Positions 37,046 through 44,891 of a stretch of DNA of 63,461 nt are shown piece after piece. The position numbers were made by a program, and so were the translations under genes. Origin of the DNA: Flavobacteriales bacterium (GTDB lineage: Bacteria > Bacteroidota > Bacteroidia > Flavobacteriales_D > Sanyastnellaceae); NCBI GenBank assembly GCA_019694805.1, contig JAIBBG010000013.1:1-63461 (forward strand). Reading direction: 5' to 3'. Numbering within the stretch: position 1 is the stretch's first letter; the number at the start of each line of letters is the position of its first letter. Under the pieces are notes generated by a model that was given only the letters and a program-made list of their open reading frames with translations, was not told where the DNA came from and did no database searches.

Positions 37046-37702
37046 TTACTCTTTTCCTTCCTGATATGCTTTCGCTTGTTTCAATATTTCGTCAAATATC
37101 AGTCTAAACCGGAGAACATAAACAGGTGATGTAAACTGCTGATCAATGGACTTGTTGTTCTTGAGCATTAAACGATAACCAAATCCACCACCGACTCCAA
37201 CGATACCAAAAATTTTGTACTCTATGCTCATACCAGGTTCGTAGAGAATAACTCGTCCCATATTTGTATTGAGGTCTCCGTTTTGGGTATTGATTCGATG
37301 AAAGCTTTTTCCAAAACCCAATTGAACGGGCACCATAGCCTCCCAATTTCCCTTTTTGTAGAATGAATATTCGACAAAAGGGGCGATGTATCGCATTCTG
37401 ATTTCACTTTCAAAAACCTGTGGGCCAATACGCACAGGTTCTGTCAAATCAGTGCCAATCCAATTATACCCAAGGCCAATGGTCAATGTCTTCCTGAAGC
37501 TCAGACCAACCTTGATTCCATAAACCTTCGCACTATTCCCTGTAATGAATGAATTACGTGTATCGAGTTTGGCTGTTGGAACAGGTTTATGCCTTAACAC
37601 ACGATAGAGTGAATCTGAAAGATTGATGGTTTGAGCGCAAACATGAGAATGCGAGGCGAGAAACATCGCAAAAAGGAAGATCCATGGAGTCAGCCTCGAC
37701 AT
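37046..37702 (-). CDS. Outer-membrane beta-barrel protein of unknown function
   Basis: A 218-residue protein with a signal peptide ([20 protein letters not shown], cut after VCA). About eight predicted beta-strands follow, such as [52 protein letters not shown] and [10 protein letters not shown]. The pattern is that of small outer-membrane barrels (OmpW/porin-like), but the end lacks the canonical terminal Phe and has a charged tail ([11 protein letters not shown]). I do not recognise a family. It precedes ruvB by 13 bp and could share its transcript. Confidence 0.75.
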   Translation of the reverse strand: MSRLTPWIFLFAMFLASHSHVCAQTINLSDSLYRVLRHKPVPTAKLDTRNSFITGNSAKVYGIKVGLSFRKTLTIGLGYNWIGTDLTEPVRIGPQVFESEIRMRYIAPFVEYSFYKKGNWEAMVPVQLGFGKSFHRINTQNGDLNTNMGRVILYEPGMSIEYKIFGIVGVGGGFGYRLMLKNNKSIDQQFTSPVYVLRFRLIFDEILKQAKAYQEGKE

Positions 37703-37772
37703 ACGGCGAAATTATTCCTTGTACACAAAGCAAAAACCAGGGTGCTCTGAAGTTTTCCAAACCCAACACCAT

Positions 37773-37802
37773 AAAAAAACCCGCATCGATGATGCGGGTT
37801 TT
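37773..37802 (-). terminator. Rho-independent terminator of the act-cox operon
   Basis: On the minus strand: stem AAAACCCGCATC / GATGCGGGTTTT with a short loop, followed by seven T (the A-run at 37773-37779). It lies just after the coxA stop at 37822 and closes the 12-kb respiratory operon. Confidence 0.9.
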
Positions 37803-37821
37803 ATATATCGTGAATGAATGA

Positions 37822-39624
37822 TCAATGACCGTGTTCACCCGGTTTGAGTGGAACCACTTGAGGAACAAAATCATCATCGTGCTCTGGATTGCTGTAATCA
37901 TAAGCCCAACGATGAACTTCAGGAATAGCACCAGGCCAGTTTCCGTGAATGTGTTTCACAGGAGTTGTCCATTCGAGCGTGTTAGAACCCCATGGATTCT
38001 GTGTAGCTGGTTGTCCATAGTAAATACTATGGAAGAAGTTGAAGATGAAGAGCAACTGCGCCGCTCCACCAACGATGGCGAACACAGAAATGATTGGGTT
38101 TAGATCCATCACCCATTGCAGGAATTCGAATTCGCTGTAATCATAATAACGACGTGGTGCACCGGCGAGTCCGACAAAGTGCATCGGGAAGAATACACCA
38201 TATCCGCAAACCAACGTGATCCAGAAGTGAGCGTAACCCAATTTGGTATTCATCATTTTACCGAACATCTTCGGGAACCAATGATACACGCCACCCAACA
38301 TTCCGAAAATTGCCGACATACCCATTACAATGTGGAAGTGAGCAACAACGAAATAAGTATCGTGCACGTTAACGTCAAGCGCAGAGTCTGCGAGAATAAT
38401 ACCAGTAAGACCACCTGTAACGAATGTTGAAACCAATCCGATAGAGAACAACATACCTGGAGTGAAACGGATATTACCTTGGTAAAGCGTTGTGATATAG
38501 TTAAACGCTTTTACCGCAGAAGGAATGGCAATAAGAAGAGTAGTAAACACGAATACAGAACCGAGGAATGGATTCATTCCGGTTACGTACATGTGGTGAC
38601 CCCAAACGATGAATGAAAGGAATCCAATAGCCAGAATCGATCCGACCATCGCTTTGTAACCAAAGATTGGCTTACGAGCGTTGGTTGCAATGATTTCAGA
38701 AGATATACCCAGCGCAGGCAGAAGTACGATATAAACCTCCGGGTGACCGAGGAACCAGAACAAGTGTTGGAAAAGAATAGGCGATCCACCTGTTACGTCG
38801 AGAGCTTCACCTTGAATGAAAATATCTGAAAGGTAAAAAGCTGTACCAAAACTGCGGTCCATCAAAAGAAGTACTGCACATGAAACCAGAACAGGGAATG
38901 ACAATACACCGAGGATAGCTGTAACAAGCAGTGCCCATACAGTAAGAGGAAGGCGTGTCATCGACATCCCTTTTGTGCGAAGGTTGATGATGGTAACGAT
39001 GTAATTCAAACCACCGAGAAGTGATGATGCAATGAAGAACACCATCGAAATCAACCACAATGTCATACCTGTTCCTGAACCAGGCATAGCCTGAGGAAGA
39101 GCAGAAAGTGGTGGATAGATTGTCCAACCACCGCTGGCAGCTCCACCTTCAACAAATAATGAAGCAACCATGATCACACTTGATAGTGCGAATGCCCAAT
39201 ATGAAAGCATATTCAGGAATCCGCTCGCCATATCACGTGCACCCACCTGAAGTGGAATCAAGAGGTTAGCAAAGGTTCCGGATAGACCACCTGTCAATAC
39301 GAAGAACACCATGATGGTTCCGTGAATCGTAACCATGGCCAGGTAAGCATTTTTTTCGAGTAAGCCATCTGGTGCCCATTTGTCACCAAGGAAAAAATTC
39401 AACATGCCGAATTTCTCACCAGGCCAGCCCAATTGAAGGCGGAAGAAAATCGAAAGCATTACCGCGATCACTCCCATAAAAATGGCTGTGATCAGGAACT
39501 GCTTAGAGATCATCTTGTGATCCTGAGAGAACACGTATTTCGAAACCCAGGACTCTTCATGGTGATGGTGGCCATGATCATGTCCGTTTCCATGTCCGTG
39601 ATCGTGTGTGTGTTCTGTACTCAT
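37822..39624 (-). CDS. coxA: Cytochrome c oxidase subunit I
   Basis: The catalytic haem-copper subunit that reduces oxygen to water and pumps protons. The protein is 600 residues with twelve membrane helices. Haem and copper ligands are visible: the low-spin haem His in VTIHGTIMVFFVLTGG, the CuB/tyrosine helix GHPEVYIVLLPALG (Glu present, so A1-type), the CuB pair in VWGHHMYVTG, and HDTYFVVAHFH. The N-terminus is unusually histidine-rich: ten His in residues 5-22, before the typical SWVSKYVFSQDHK. It is the last gene of the act-cox operon, 43 bp after coxB, and is followed by a strong terminator. Subunit III, haem O synthase and Sco-type chaperones are not encoded in this window. Confidence 0.97.
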   Translation of the reverse strand: MSTEHTHDHGHGNGHDHGHHHHEESWVSKYVFSQDHKMISKQFLITAIFMGVIAVMLSIFFRLQLGWPGEKFGMLNFFLGDKWAPDGLLEKNAYLAMVTIHGTIMVFFVLTGGLSGTFANLLIPLQVGARDMASGFLNMLSYWAFALSSVIMVASLFVEGGAASGGWTIYPPLSALPQAMPGSGTGMTLWLISMVFFIASSLLGGLNYIVTIINLRTKGMSMTRLPLTVWALLVTAILGVLSFPVLVSCAVLLLMDRSFGTAFYLSDIFIQGEALDVTGGSPILFQHLFWFLGHPEVYIVLLPALGISSEIIATNARKPIFGYKAMVGSILAIGFLSFIVWGHHMYVTGMNPFLGSVFVFTTLLIAIPSAVKAFNYITTLYQGNIRFTPGMLFSIGLVSTFVTGGLTGIILADSALDVNVHDTYFVVAHFHIVMGMSAIFGMLGGVYHWFPKMFGKMMNTKLGYAHFWITLVCGYGVFFPMHFVGLAGAPRRYYDYSEFEFLQWVMDLNPIISVFAIVGGAAQLLFIFNFFHSIYYGQPATQNPWGSNTLEWTTPVKHIHGNWPGAIPEVHRWAYDYSNPEHDDDFVPQVVPLKPGEHGH

Positions 39625-39667
39625 TGTTCTTTTCTAAAATATTCTATCGGTATTAACGAGTCTTAAA

Positions 39668-40912
39668 TCAATTAGTCGCCGCAGCGATTGGCGCTCCTGC
39701 TGCAGGTGTTGCGGTGGTATCAGCTGTAGCTGGTGAAGCTGCCGGAGCAGTTTCTTGAGCAATAAAGGTCTTTTGCTTCTTCAACCATGCTTCATAGTCT
39801 TCAGGTGACTCAACCACAACATCAATTTGCATATTGAAGTGAGCTGCACCACAGATCTTATTGCAGAGAAGCACATAGTTGAACTCATCATCACCCAACT
39901 TTTCACGCATCTCCTTGGTAGTGATGGTTGGAGTCATTTTGAAACGCGTTGGAAGACCAGGAACTGTATTCATTTGCGCTCTGAAATGAGGCATATAAGC
40001 CGAGTGAATAACGTCCTGTGAACGGAAAATGAATTCAATTTCTTTACCCACTGGCAAGTGAATTTCACCCTTGGCAATTCGATCATCACCACCGGTTTCC
40101 CAATTGCTTTTTCCTGAAGGCAGTTTCGATTCGCCGAGGTCAAGAATACGTTGTTTGTGACGCTCCAATCTGTAGATCTTATCCTGAAGTGTTTCTACAT
40201 AGCTCTCAGGCATTGTAGCGAGTTTTTTGTTTTCTTCAAGAGAAGCCTTTACCTTTTCAATTTCCGCATCAATCTCTTCAATTTTTGAAGCAATTTTATC
40301 TTTCGTAATAATACCCAACGCGTTATCAGAACTGATCAAATTATAGCTTGAAGCTCCAAACTCACCATTATCTCCAGGATATCTGGCGGTCCAGTCAAAT
40401 TGTTTAGAGTAAAGCTCAACTGTAATCGCATCAGCAGAAGCAGGTCCTGTAATTTTATTCCAAGTGATCAATCCGAAAACGATGATGAAGGCCATGGTAA
40501 TACCTGGGATCAATGTCCAGATCATTTCAAGACGATTGTCGTGTGCAAAGAATCTCGCTTTCCTATCCTTTCTGTAATAGAATTTCCAAGAGACGATAAA
40601 TAGCATAGAGTTCATGATGAAGAACATCACGGTAATCATCCACAGATTCAAACTCATGAGCCAGTCTACATCTTTACCATGTTCAGAGGCTGGTTCAGGC
40701 AAGTAATGGCCATATCTTATGTACAACCATATGGTACCAATAAAAAACACAAACATCCAAACCAACATCAGGTTAGCTTGAAGTTTGTTATCCGCAGGAG
40801 AAATTTCCTCCTCTTTTGATTTGCGGAGAGCTCTGGTGAACTCATAAACTTTTGAAAGCTGGACAATCGCAATAATTGCCAGGGCGATAACTAATATAAC
40901 GAGCAGTTTCAT
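39668..40912 (-). CDS. coxB: Cytochrome c oxidase subunit II
   Basis: Carries the CuA centre that accepts electrons and passes them to subunit I. The 414-residue protein has an N-terminal membrane helix, an additional pair of helices (LMLVWMFVFFIGTIWLYIRY and LNLWMITVMFFIMNSMLFIV), and the QFDWTARYPG segment. The CuA ligands lie in DVIHSAYMPHF and LLCNKICGAAHFNMQ. Between cupredoxin strands there is a coiled coil of about 65 residues (DKIASKIEEIDAEIEKVKAS and following), a feature I recall from other Bacteroidota subunit II proteins. The C-terminus is Ala/Pro/Thr-rich. It lies between actF (43 bp upstream) and coxA. Confidence 0.96.
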   Translation of the reverse strand: MKLLVILVIALAIIAIVQLSKVYEFTRALRKSKEEEISPADNKLQANLMLVWMFVFFIGTIWLYIRYGHYLPEPASEHGKDVDWLMSLNLWMITVMFFIMNSMLFIVSWKFYYRKDRKARFFAHDNRLEMIWTLIPGITMAFIIVFGLITWNKITGPASADAITVELYSKQFDWTARYPGDNGEFGASSYNLISSDNALGIITKDKIASKIEEIDAEIEKVKASLEENKKLATMPESYVETLQDKIYRLERHKQRILDLGESKLPSGKSNWETGGDDRIAKGEIHLPVGKEIEFIFRSQDVIHSAYMPHFRAQMNTVPGLPTRFKMTPTITTKEMREKLGDDEFNYVLLCNKICGAAHFNMQIDVVVESPEDYEAWLKKQKTFIAQETAPAASPATADTTATPAAGAPIAAATN

Positions 40913-40955
40913 TTCTCTTTACTTGTTTACTCCGGTTCGCTGAATTCTCTTGAGC

Positions 40956-42200
40956 TTAAATATGGTGGTTTTCACTTTCGTTCAGGTATGGGTGATTCAC
41001 TGGAATCAGACGAGCTTTAGAAAGTGCATTGGTTACAACCATGATGAACAATCCAAGGAATCCGAGGAACATTCCAATTTCGAACCACCACGCGAAGGTG
41101 ATATGATGACCGTGTTCACCGAGACCCCATTCCAGGTGACCGTGTACAGTGCCAGGAATCACAGCCATGTACAAATCGAGGAAGTGTGTGATGAAAATGA
41201 TCACTCCAACACGCCAGAGGAACTTCACGTTTCTCTTAGCATCGCGTGCAATCAGCACATAAAATGGGATAGCAAAGTTGCAAGCGAAAATGGCCCACAT
41301 ACCAGTCATGTAATGGTCGTAACGCTCTTTGAAATAGGTTACCTCTTCCGGTATATCAGAATACCAAATCAACATATACTGGCAGAACCACAAGTAGCTC
41401 CAAAGCATGCTCACTGCAAACACCCATTTACCCATATCGTGAATATGAGAGTCATTCACTTTGCTGTAATAACCTTTTTGTTTCAACCACAACAGGAAGA
41501 GTGTAGCGAAAATCATACAGGTCACCCACATGCCAGAGAAGATATACCATCCATACATGGTAGAATACCAGTGAGTATCGATGCTCATCAGCCAATCCCA
41601 TGCAATGGTTGAGCTGAATACTGCGAAGAACACGAGGAAGAGTGCACCTCTTCTATATTGTTTCAGGTGAAGATCTACACTAGGATTTTCGTCTTCCATC
41701 AACGACCATTTTCTGAAGAGTCGGCCGAAAATGATAAATGTTGCAGCGTACATGATGACACGAAGCCAGAAGAACCAAGATGACAAGAAAGGCATCTTGT
41801 TCGCGATGATGGCATCATAGGAAGGGCTATCCGGATTAACTACTTCTGGATCCATCCAGTGGTAGAGATGGTGCACATGGAACTGGCCTGCAAGGAGCAC
41901 CAGAATAACGATTCCGATACCAACAGGTACATATGCGAACATGGCTTCGAAGATTCTCTTCAACTGCGCCGTCCATGCAACTTCAGCCGCGTATTGAACA
42001 GCATAAAAGAACATTGCACCGATCGATATCGCAAAGAAGAAGAATGCGCATATCAAAAGGTTGGCCCACCAGTATTGATGGTGTTCAGTTTTGTCGAATA
42101 ACCAGCCGGCAATAGCTGCCACAGCTCCTATTGCCATGAATGCCATAGACCAAGTCTTGGTTTTGGCTGGTACCTGAAAATGAAGTTTATCTTGTGCCAT
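40956..42200 (-). CDS. actF: Alternative complex III subunit ActF
   Basis: An integral-membrane subunit of the quinol:cytochrome c oxidoreductase known as alternative complex III. The 414-residue protein has about ten helices, with the ActF-type segments YAVQYAAEVAWTAQLKRIFE, WDWLMSIDTHWYSTMYGWYI and YMLIWYSDIPEEVTYF. It ends with a helix and a short charged tail. ActF is the paralogue of ActC without the quinol site of ActC. It lies in the order actE-actF-coxB, with 36 bp after actE and 43 bp to coxB, as in the supercomplex operons of other Bacteroidota. Confidence 0.95.
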   Translation of the reverse strand: MAQDKLHFQVPAKTKTWSMAFMAIGAVAAIAGWLFDKTEHHQYWWANLLICAFFFFAISIGAMFFYAVQYAAEVAWTAQLKRIFEAMFAYVPVGIGIVILVLLAGQFHVHHLYHWMDPEVVNPDSPSYDAIIANKMPFLSSWFFWLRVIMYAATFIIFGRLFRKWSLMEDENPSVDLHLKQYRRGALFLVFFAVFSSTIAWDWLMSIDTHWYSTMYGWYIFSGMWVTCMIFATLFLLWLKQKGYYSKVNDSHIHDMGKWVFAVSMLWSYLWFCQYMLIWYSDIPEEVTYFKERYDHYMTGMWAIFACNFAIPFYVLIARDAKRNVKFLWRVGVIIFITHFLDLYMAVIPGTVHGHLEWGLGEHGHHITFAWWFEIGMFLGFLGLFIMVVTNALSKARLIPVNHPYLNESENHHI

Positions 42201-42236
42201 AATTTACAAAGGCCGATTTGTAATTCTATACTAAAA

Positions 42237-42941
42237 TTATCTCTGTGTTGTATCAGCTGCTGCTGTTGTTTCAGCGGCTTTCACCACCAACATATCATGC
42301 GCATCGAATTCCGGTTCAGTAATTCCTTTTTGGAGCAGCTTTACATATTCTATCACTTGCCATCTTTCCAACTGATTCAATTGTGAGGCGTGAGATCCCA
42401 TCAAACCTTTACCATAGGTAATCGTGTGGAACATTTTGCCTTCTGGAAGATCTTTCAATTTTGTAGCATAATCAGGAATACCAGCGATGAAACCGTTTTT
42501 AGAAATAGCTCCATCACCATGACCAGCTTCTCCATGGCAGTGTTTGCACATGAGGGTGTAGATTTCCTGACCACGCAATACATTTTTCTTATTGGCAACC
42601 ATTGGGCTATGTACCTCAGTGGCTGATCTTTCATAATCTTCCGGGGTATTGTTCAAAGCGTATGGCATCACGTAGATAGCCATATCAGCTTTGGTGTAAG
42701 GAATGGTTCCAGGAGCCGGAAGCATCGCATTGATGGTTTTAATACCAGCCTCATCTTTCTGGCTCTGTGTCCAGTCCATGTGCTCATTGTTACCATAATC
42801 CACGTAGGCTTCCACCGCAGGAGAACGGTACATGTCAGGCATGTACTCAACACCAGGTGAATTTGGATCTTCCGTGCAAGATGTCAGTGCGAGCACTGCA
42901 GCGCAGGTTGTACCGAATATGATTGAACGACGGATCATCAT
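42237..42941 (-). CDS. actE: Alternative complex III subunit ActE, monohaem cytochrome c lipoprotein
   Basis: A 234-residue lipoprotein (lipobox ALTSC, Cys22) with one c-type haem motif, CKHCHGEAGHGDG. The likely distal Met is in YGKGLMGSHASQLNQLERWQ, and VIEYVKLLQ follows. ActE receives electrons from the haems of ActA and hands them to the oxidase or a soluble cytochrome, at the periplasmic face. It starts one base after the actD stop and precedes actF by 36 bp. The N-terminal region MPDMYRSPAVEAY is typical of ActE. The haem is attached covalently, so the cytochrome c maturation system must be encoded elsewhere. Confidence 0.95.
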   Translation of the reverse strand: MMIRRSIIFGTTCAAVLALTSCTEDPNSPGVEYMPDMYRSPAVEAYVDYGNNEHMDWTQSQKDEAGIKTINAMLPAPGTIPYTKADMAIYVMPYALNNTPEDYERSATEVHSPMVANKKNVLRGQEIYTLMCKHCHGEAGHGDGAISKNGFIAGIPDYATKLKDLPEGKMFHTITYGKGLMGSHASQLNQLERWQVIEYVKLLQKGITEPEFDAHDMLVVKAAETTAAADTTQR

Positions 42942-42942
42942 C

Positions 42943-43473
42943 TCAATAGTCTTTAATGCTTAATTCAAAAACGTCAGTAGCACGGATCATGGATTCAATT
43001 TCCTGAGCCGACTGGTGATTATCTTCAGTATTGATTTCCATCACAAACTTGTCGTCAGTGGTGCGAGGATCCGGATTGGTTGCCGGCATTCCAGGCAATG
43101 TACCATTGCGCAGAAGATATGTGAGGGCCATTCCATGTGCACCACAGAATACCGAAAATTCAAACATGACTGGCACAAATGCCGGAGCGTTTTCGATCCA
43201 GGTGAAATTCGGTTTACCACCGATATTCCAATCCCAATCGCTCACCATGAAATACCAAGTTCCAAGAATGGAAAGGATGGTACCCGTGGTTGCATAAAGG
43301 AATGAACAGATAGCCAATCGCGTGCGCTTCACACCAATGACCGGATCAAGTCCGTGAATGGGGAATGGAGAAAATACTTCTTTCACGCGCAGACCCTGAG
43401 CAACCAGCTTCTCTGCTGCGTGCAGCAGTTTCTGGTCGTCGTCATACATCACATGGAATACTTTGTTTGCCAT
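42943..43473 (-). CDS. actD: Alternative complex III subunit ActD (DUF3341)
   Basis: A 176-residue membrane subunit of the complex. The N-terminal cytosolic domain (HVMYDDDQKLLHAAEKLVAQ, VKEVFSPFPIHGLD) belongs to DUF3341. Two helices follow (LAICSFLYATTGTILSILGT and PVMFEFSVFCGAHGMALTYL). The C-terminus carries a TTDDKFVMEI-type segment. ActD contacts ActC in known structures. It ends one base before actE starts and lies 23 bp after actC. Confidence 0.94.
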   Translation of the reverse strand: MANKVFHVMYDDDQKLLHAAEKLVAQGLRVKEVFSPFPIHGLDPVIGVKRTRLAICSFLYATTGTILSILGTWYFMVSDWDWNIGGKPNFTWIENAPAFVPVMFEFSVFCGAHGMALTYLLRNGTLPGMPATNPDPRTTDDKFVMEINTEDNHQSAQEIESMIRATDVFELSIKDY

Positions 43474-43496
43474 TTTTTCCTAGCAGTTATGATTGC

Positions 43497-44873
43497 TTAA
43501 TGCTTGTTATCGTTTTTATAGCTTTCACCTGATGTTTTCAGGATGGTCTTCAATTCGTTCAATGCCAACACAGGGAAGAAACGTGCGAAGAGCAGGAACA
43601 AAGTGAAGAAAATTCCAATGGTACCGATGAACATACCGATATCGATCACTGATGCTTTGAATTCGCCCCATGCTGCAGGCACATAATCACGGTGAATAGA
43701 TGTCACGATGATTACGAAACGCTCAAACCACATACCGATGTTTACGATAATAGACATCGCAAAAGTGAATCCGAGGTTGGTACGCAATTTCTTGAACCAG
43801 AAGAGCTGAGGAGAAATTACGTTGCATGTCATCATGCTCCAGTAAGACCATGCAAGCGGACCAGAGAAACGGTTGATGAAAGCGTATGATTCGTATTGAA
43901 CACCTGAGTAGTCAGAGATGAACAACTCGGTGAGGTAAGCAACACCCACAATCGAACCTGTCACAATGATTACAATGTTCATGTATTCAATGTGTTTAAG
44001 GTGGATATATGCTTCCAGTTTCATGGTCTTGCGCATGATCAGCAAAAGAGTCTGCACCATAGCGAAACCAGAGAAAATCGCACCTGATACGAAATATGGA
44101 GGGAAGATGGTCGTGTGCCAACCTGGTACTACCGAGGTAGCAAAGTCCATCGATACGATCGAGTGAACCGAGAATACGAGCGGTGTAGCTATACCTGCAA
44201 GAACAAGAGAAACCTCTTCGAAACGTGTCCAGTGTTTAGCACGACCTGACCAACCAAAACTCAAAATGCTATAGATCTTCTTTGCACGTGGTTTGGTCAT
44301 TCTGTCGCGGATGGTTGCAAAATCCGGAATAAGACCGATATACCAGAATACGAGAGATACGGAGAAGTAAGTTGAAATCGCGAATACGTCCCACATCAAC
44401 GCTGAGTTGAAGTTTGGCCAAAGTGAACCGAATTGGTTAGGCAATGGAAGTGTCCAATAAGCCATCCAAACTCTACCCATGTGGAATACAGGGAATACGG
44501 CTGCCATCATTACCGCGAAGATGGTCATCGCTTCTGCAGAACGGTTGATAGCCATTCTCCAACGCTGACGGAACAAAAGCAATACGGCTGAGATCAGAGT
44601 ACCGGCGTGACCGATACCGACCCACCAAACGAAGTTGGTGATATCCCATGCCCAACCTACTGTTTTGTTCAACCCCCATGAACCAATACCAACGCCCACG
44701 AGGTACATGATACATCCTACTCCATAGAGAGCAACGATGAGAGCGATGGTGAAAGCAATTTTCCACTGCTTCGGTGCAGGTCCTTCGATAGGTCCTACGA
44801 TATCCTGCGTAATGTCATGATAAGTCTTATGACCGAGGATCAGTGGTTTTCTTATGTTGGATTCTTTGAACAT
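43497..44873 (-). CDS. actC: Alternative complex III subunit ActC (NrfD/PsrC-like quinol-binding subunit)
   Basis: A 458-residue polytopic protein of the NrfD/PsrC family with about ten helices, the menaquinol-oxidising subunit of alternative complex III. Distinctive stretches are VWWVGIGHAGTLISAVLLLF, RWRMAINRSAEAMTIFAVMM, the likely quinol-site loop HMGRVWMAYWTLPLPNQFGS, and the late segment MWFERFVIIVTSIHRDYVPA. It lies 18 bp after actB and 23 bp before actD. The chain is of normal length. Quinol type (menaquinone versus ubiquinone) is inferred from the phylum. Confidence 0.96.
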   Translation of the reverse strand: MFKESNIRKPLILGHKTYHDITQDIVGPIEGPAPKQWKIAFTIALIVALYGVGCIMYLVGVGIGSWGLNKTVGWAWDITNFVWWVGIGHAGTLISAVLLLFRQRWRMAINRSAEAMTIFAVMMAAVFPVFHMGRVWMAYWTLPLPNQFGSLWPNFNSALMWDVFAISTYFSVSLVFWYIGLIPDFATIRDRMTKPRAKKIYSILSFGWSGRAKHWTRFEEVSLVLAGIATPLVFSVHSIVSMDFATSVVPGWHTTIFPPYFVSGAIFSGFAMVQTLLLIMRKTMKLEAYIHLKHIEYMNIVIIVTGSIVGVAYLTELFISDYSGVQYESYAFINRFSGPLAWSYWSMMTCNVISPQLFWFKKLRTNLGFTFAMSIIVNIGMWFERFVIIVTSIHRDYVPAAWGEFKASVIDIGMFIGTIGIFFTLFLLFARFFPVLALNELKTILKTSGESYKNDNKH

Positions 44874-44891
44874 CGTGTCGTATTGTAGTTA

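Noticed and set aside
43520..43545. CCTGA-N5-TCAGG hairpin inside actC
   Set aside because: It resembles the queG-flanking dyads, but the spacer length differs and it lies within conserved coding sequence, so it is probably coincidence.
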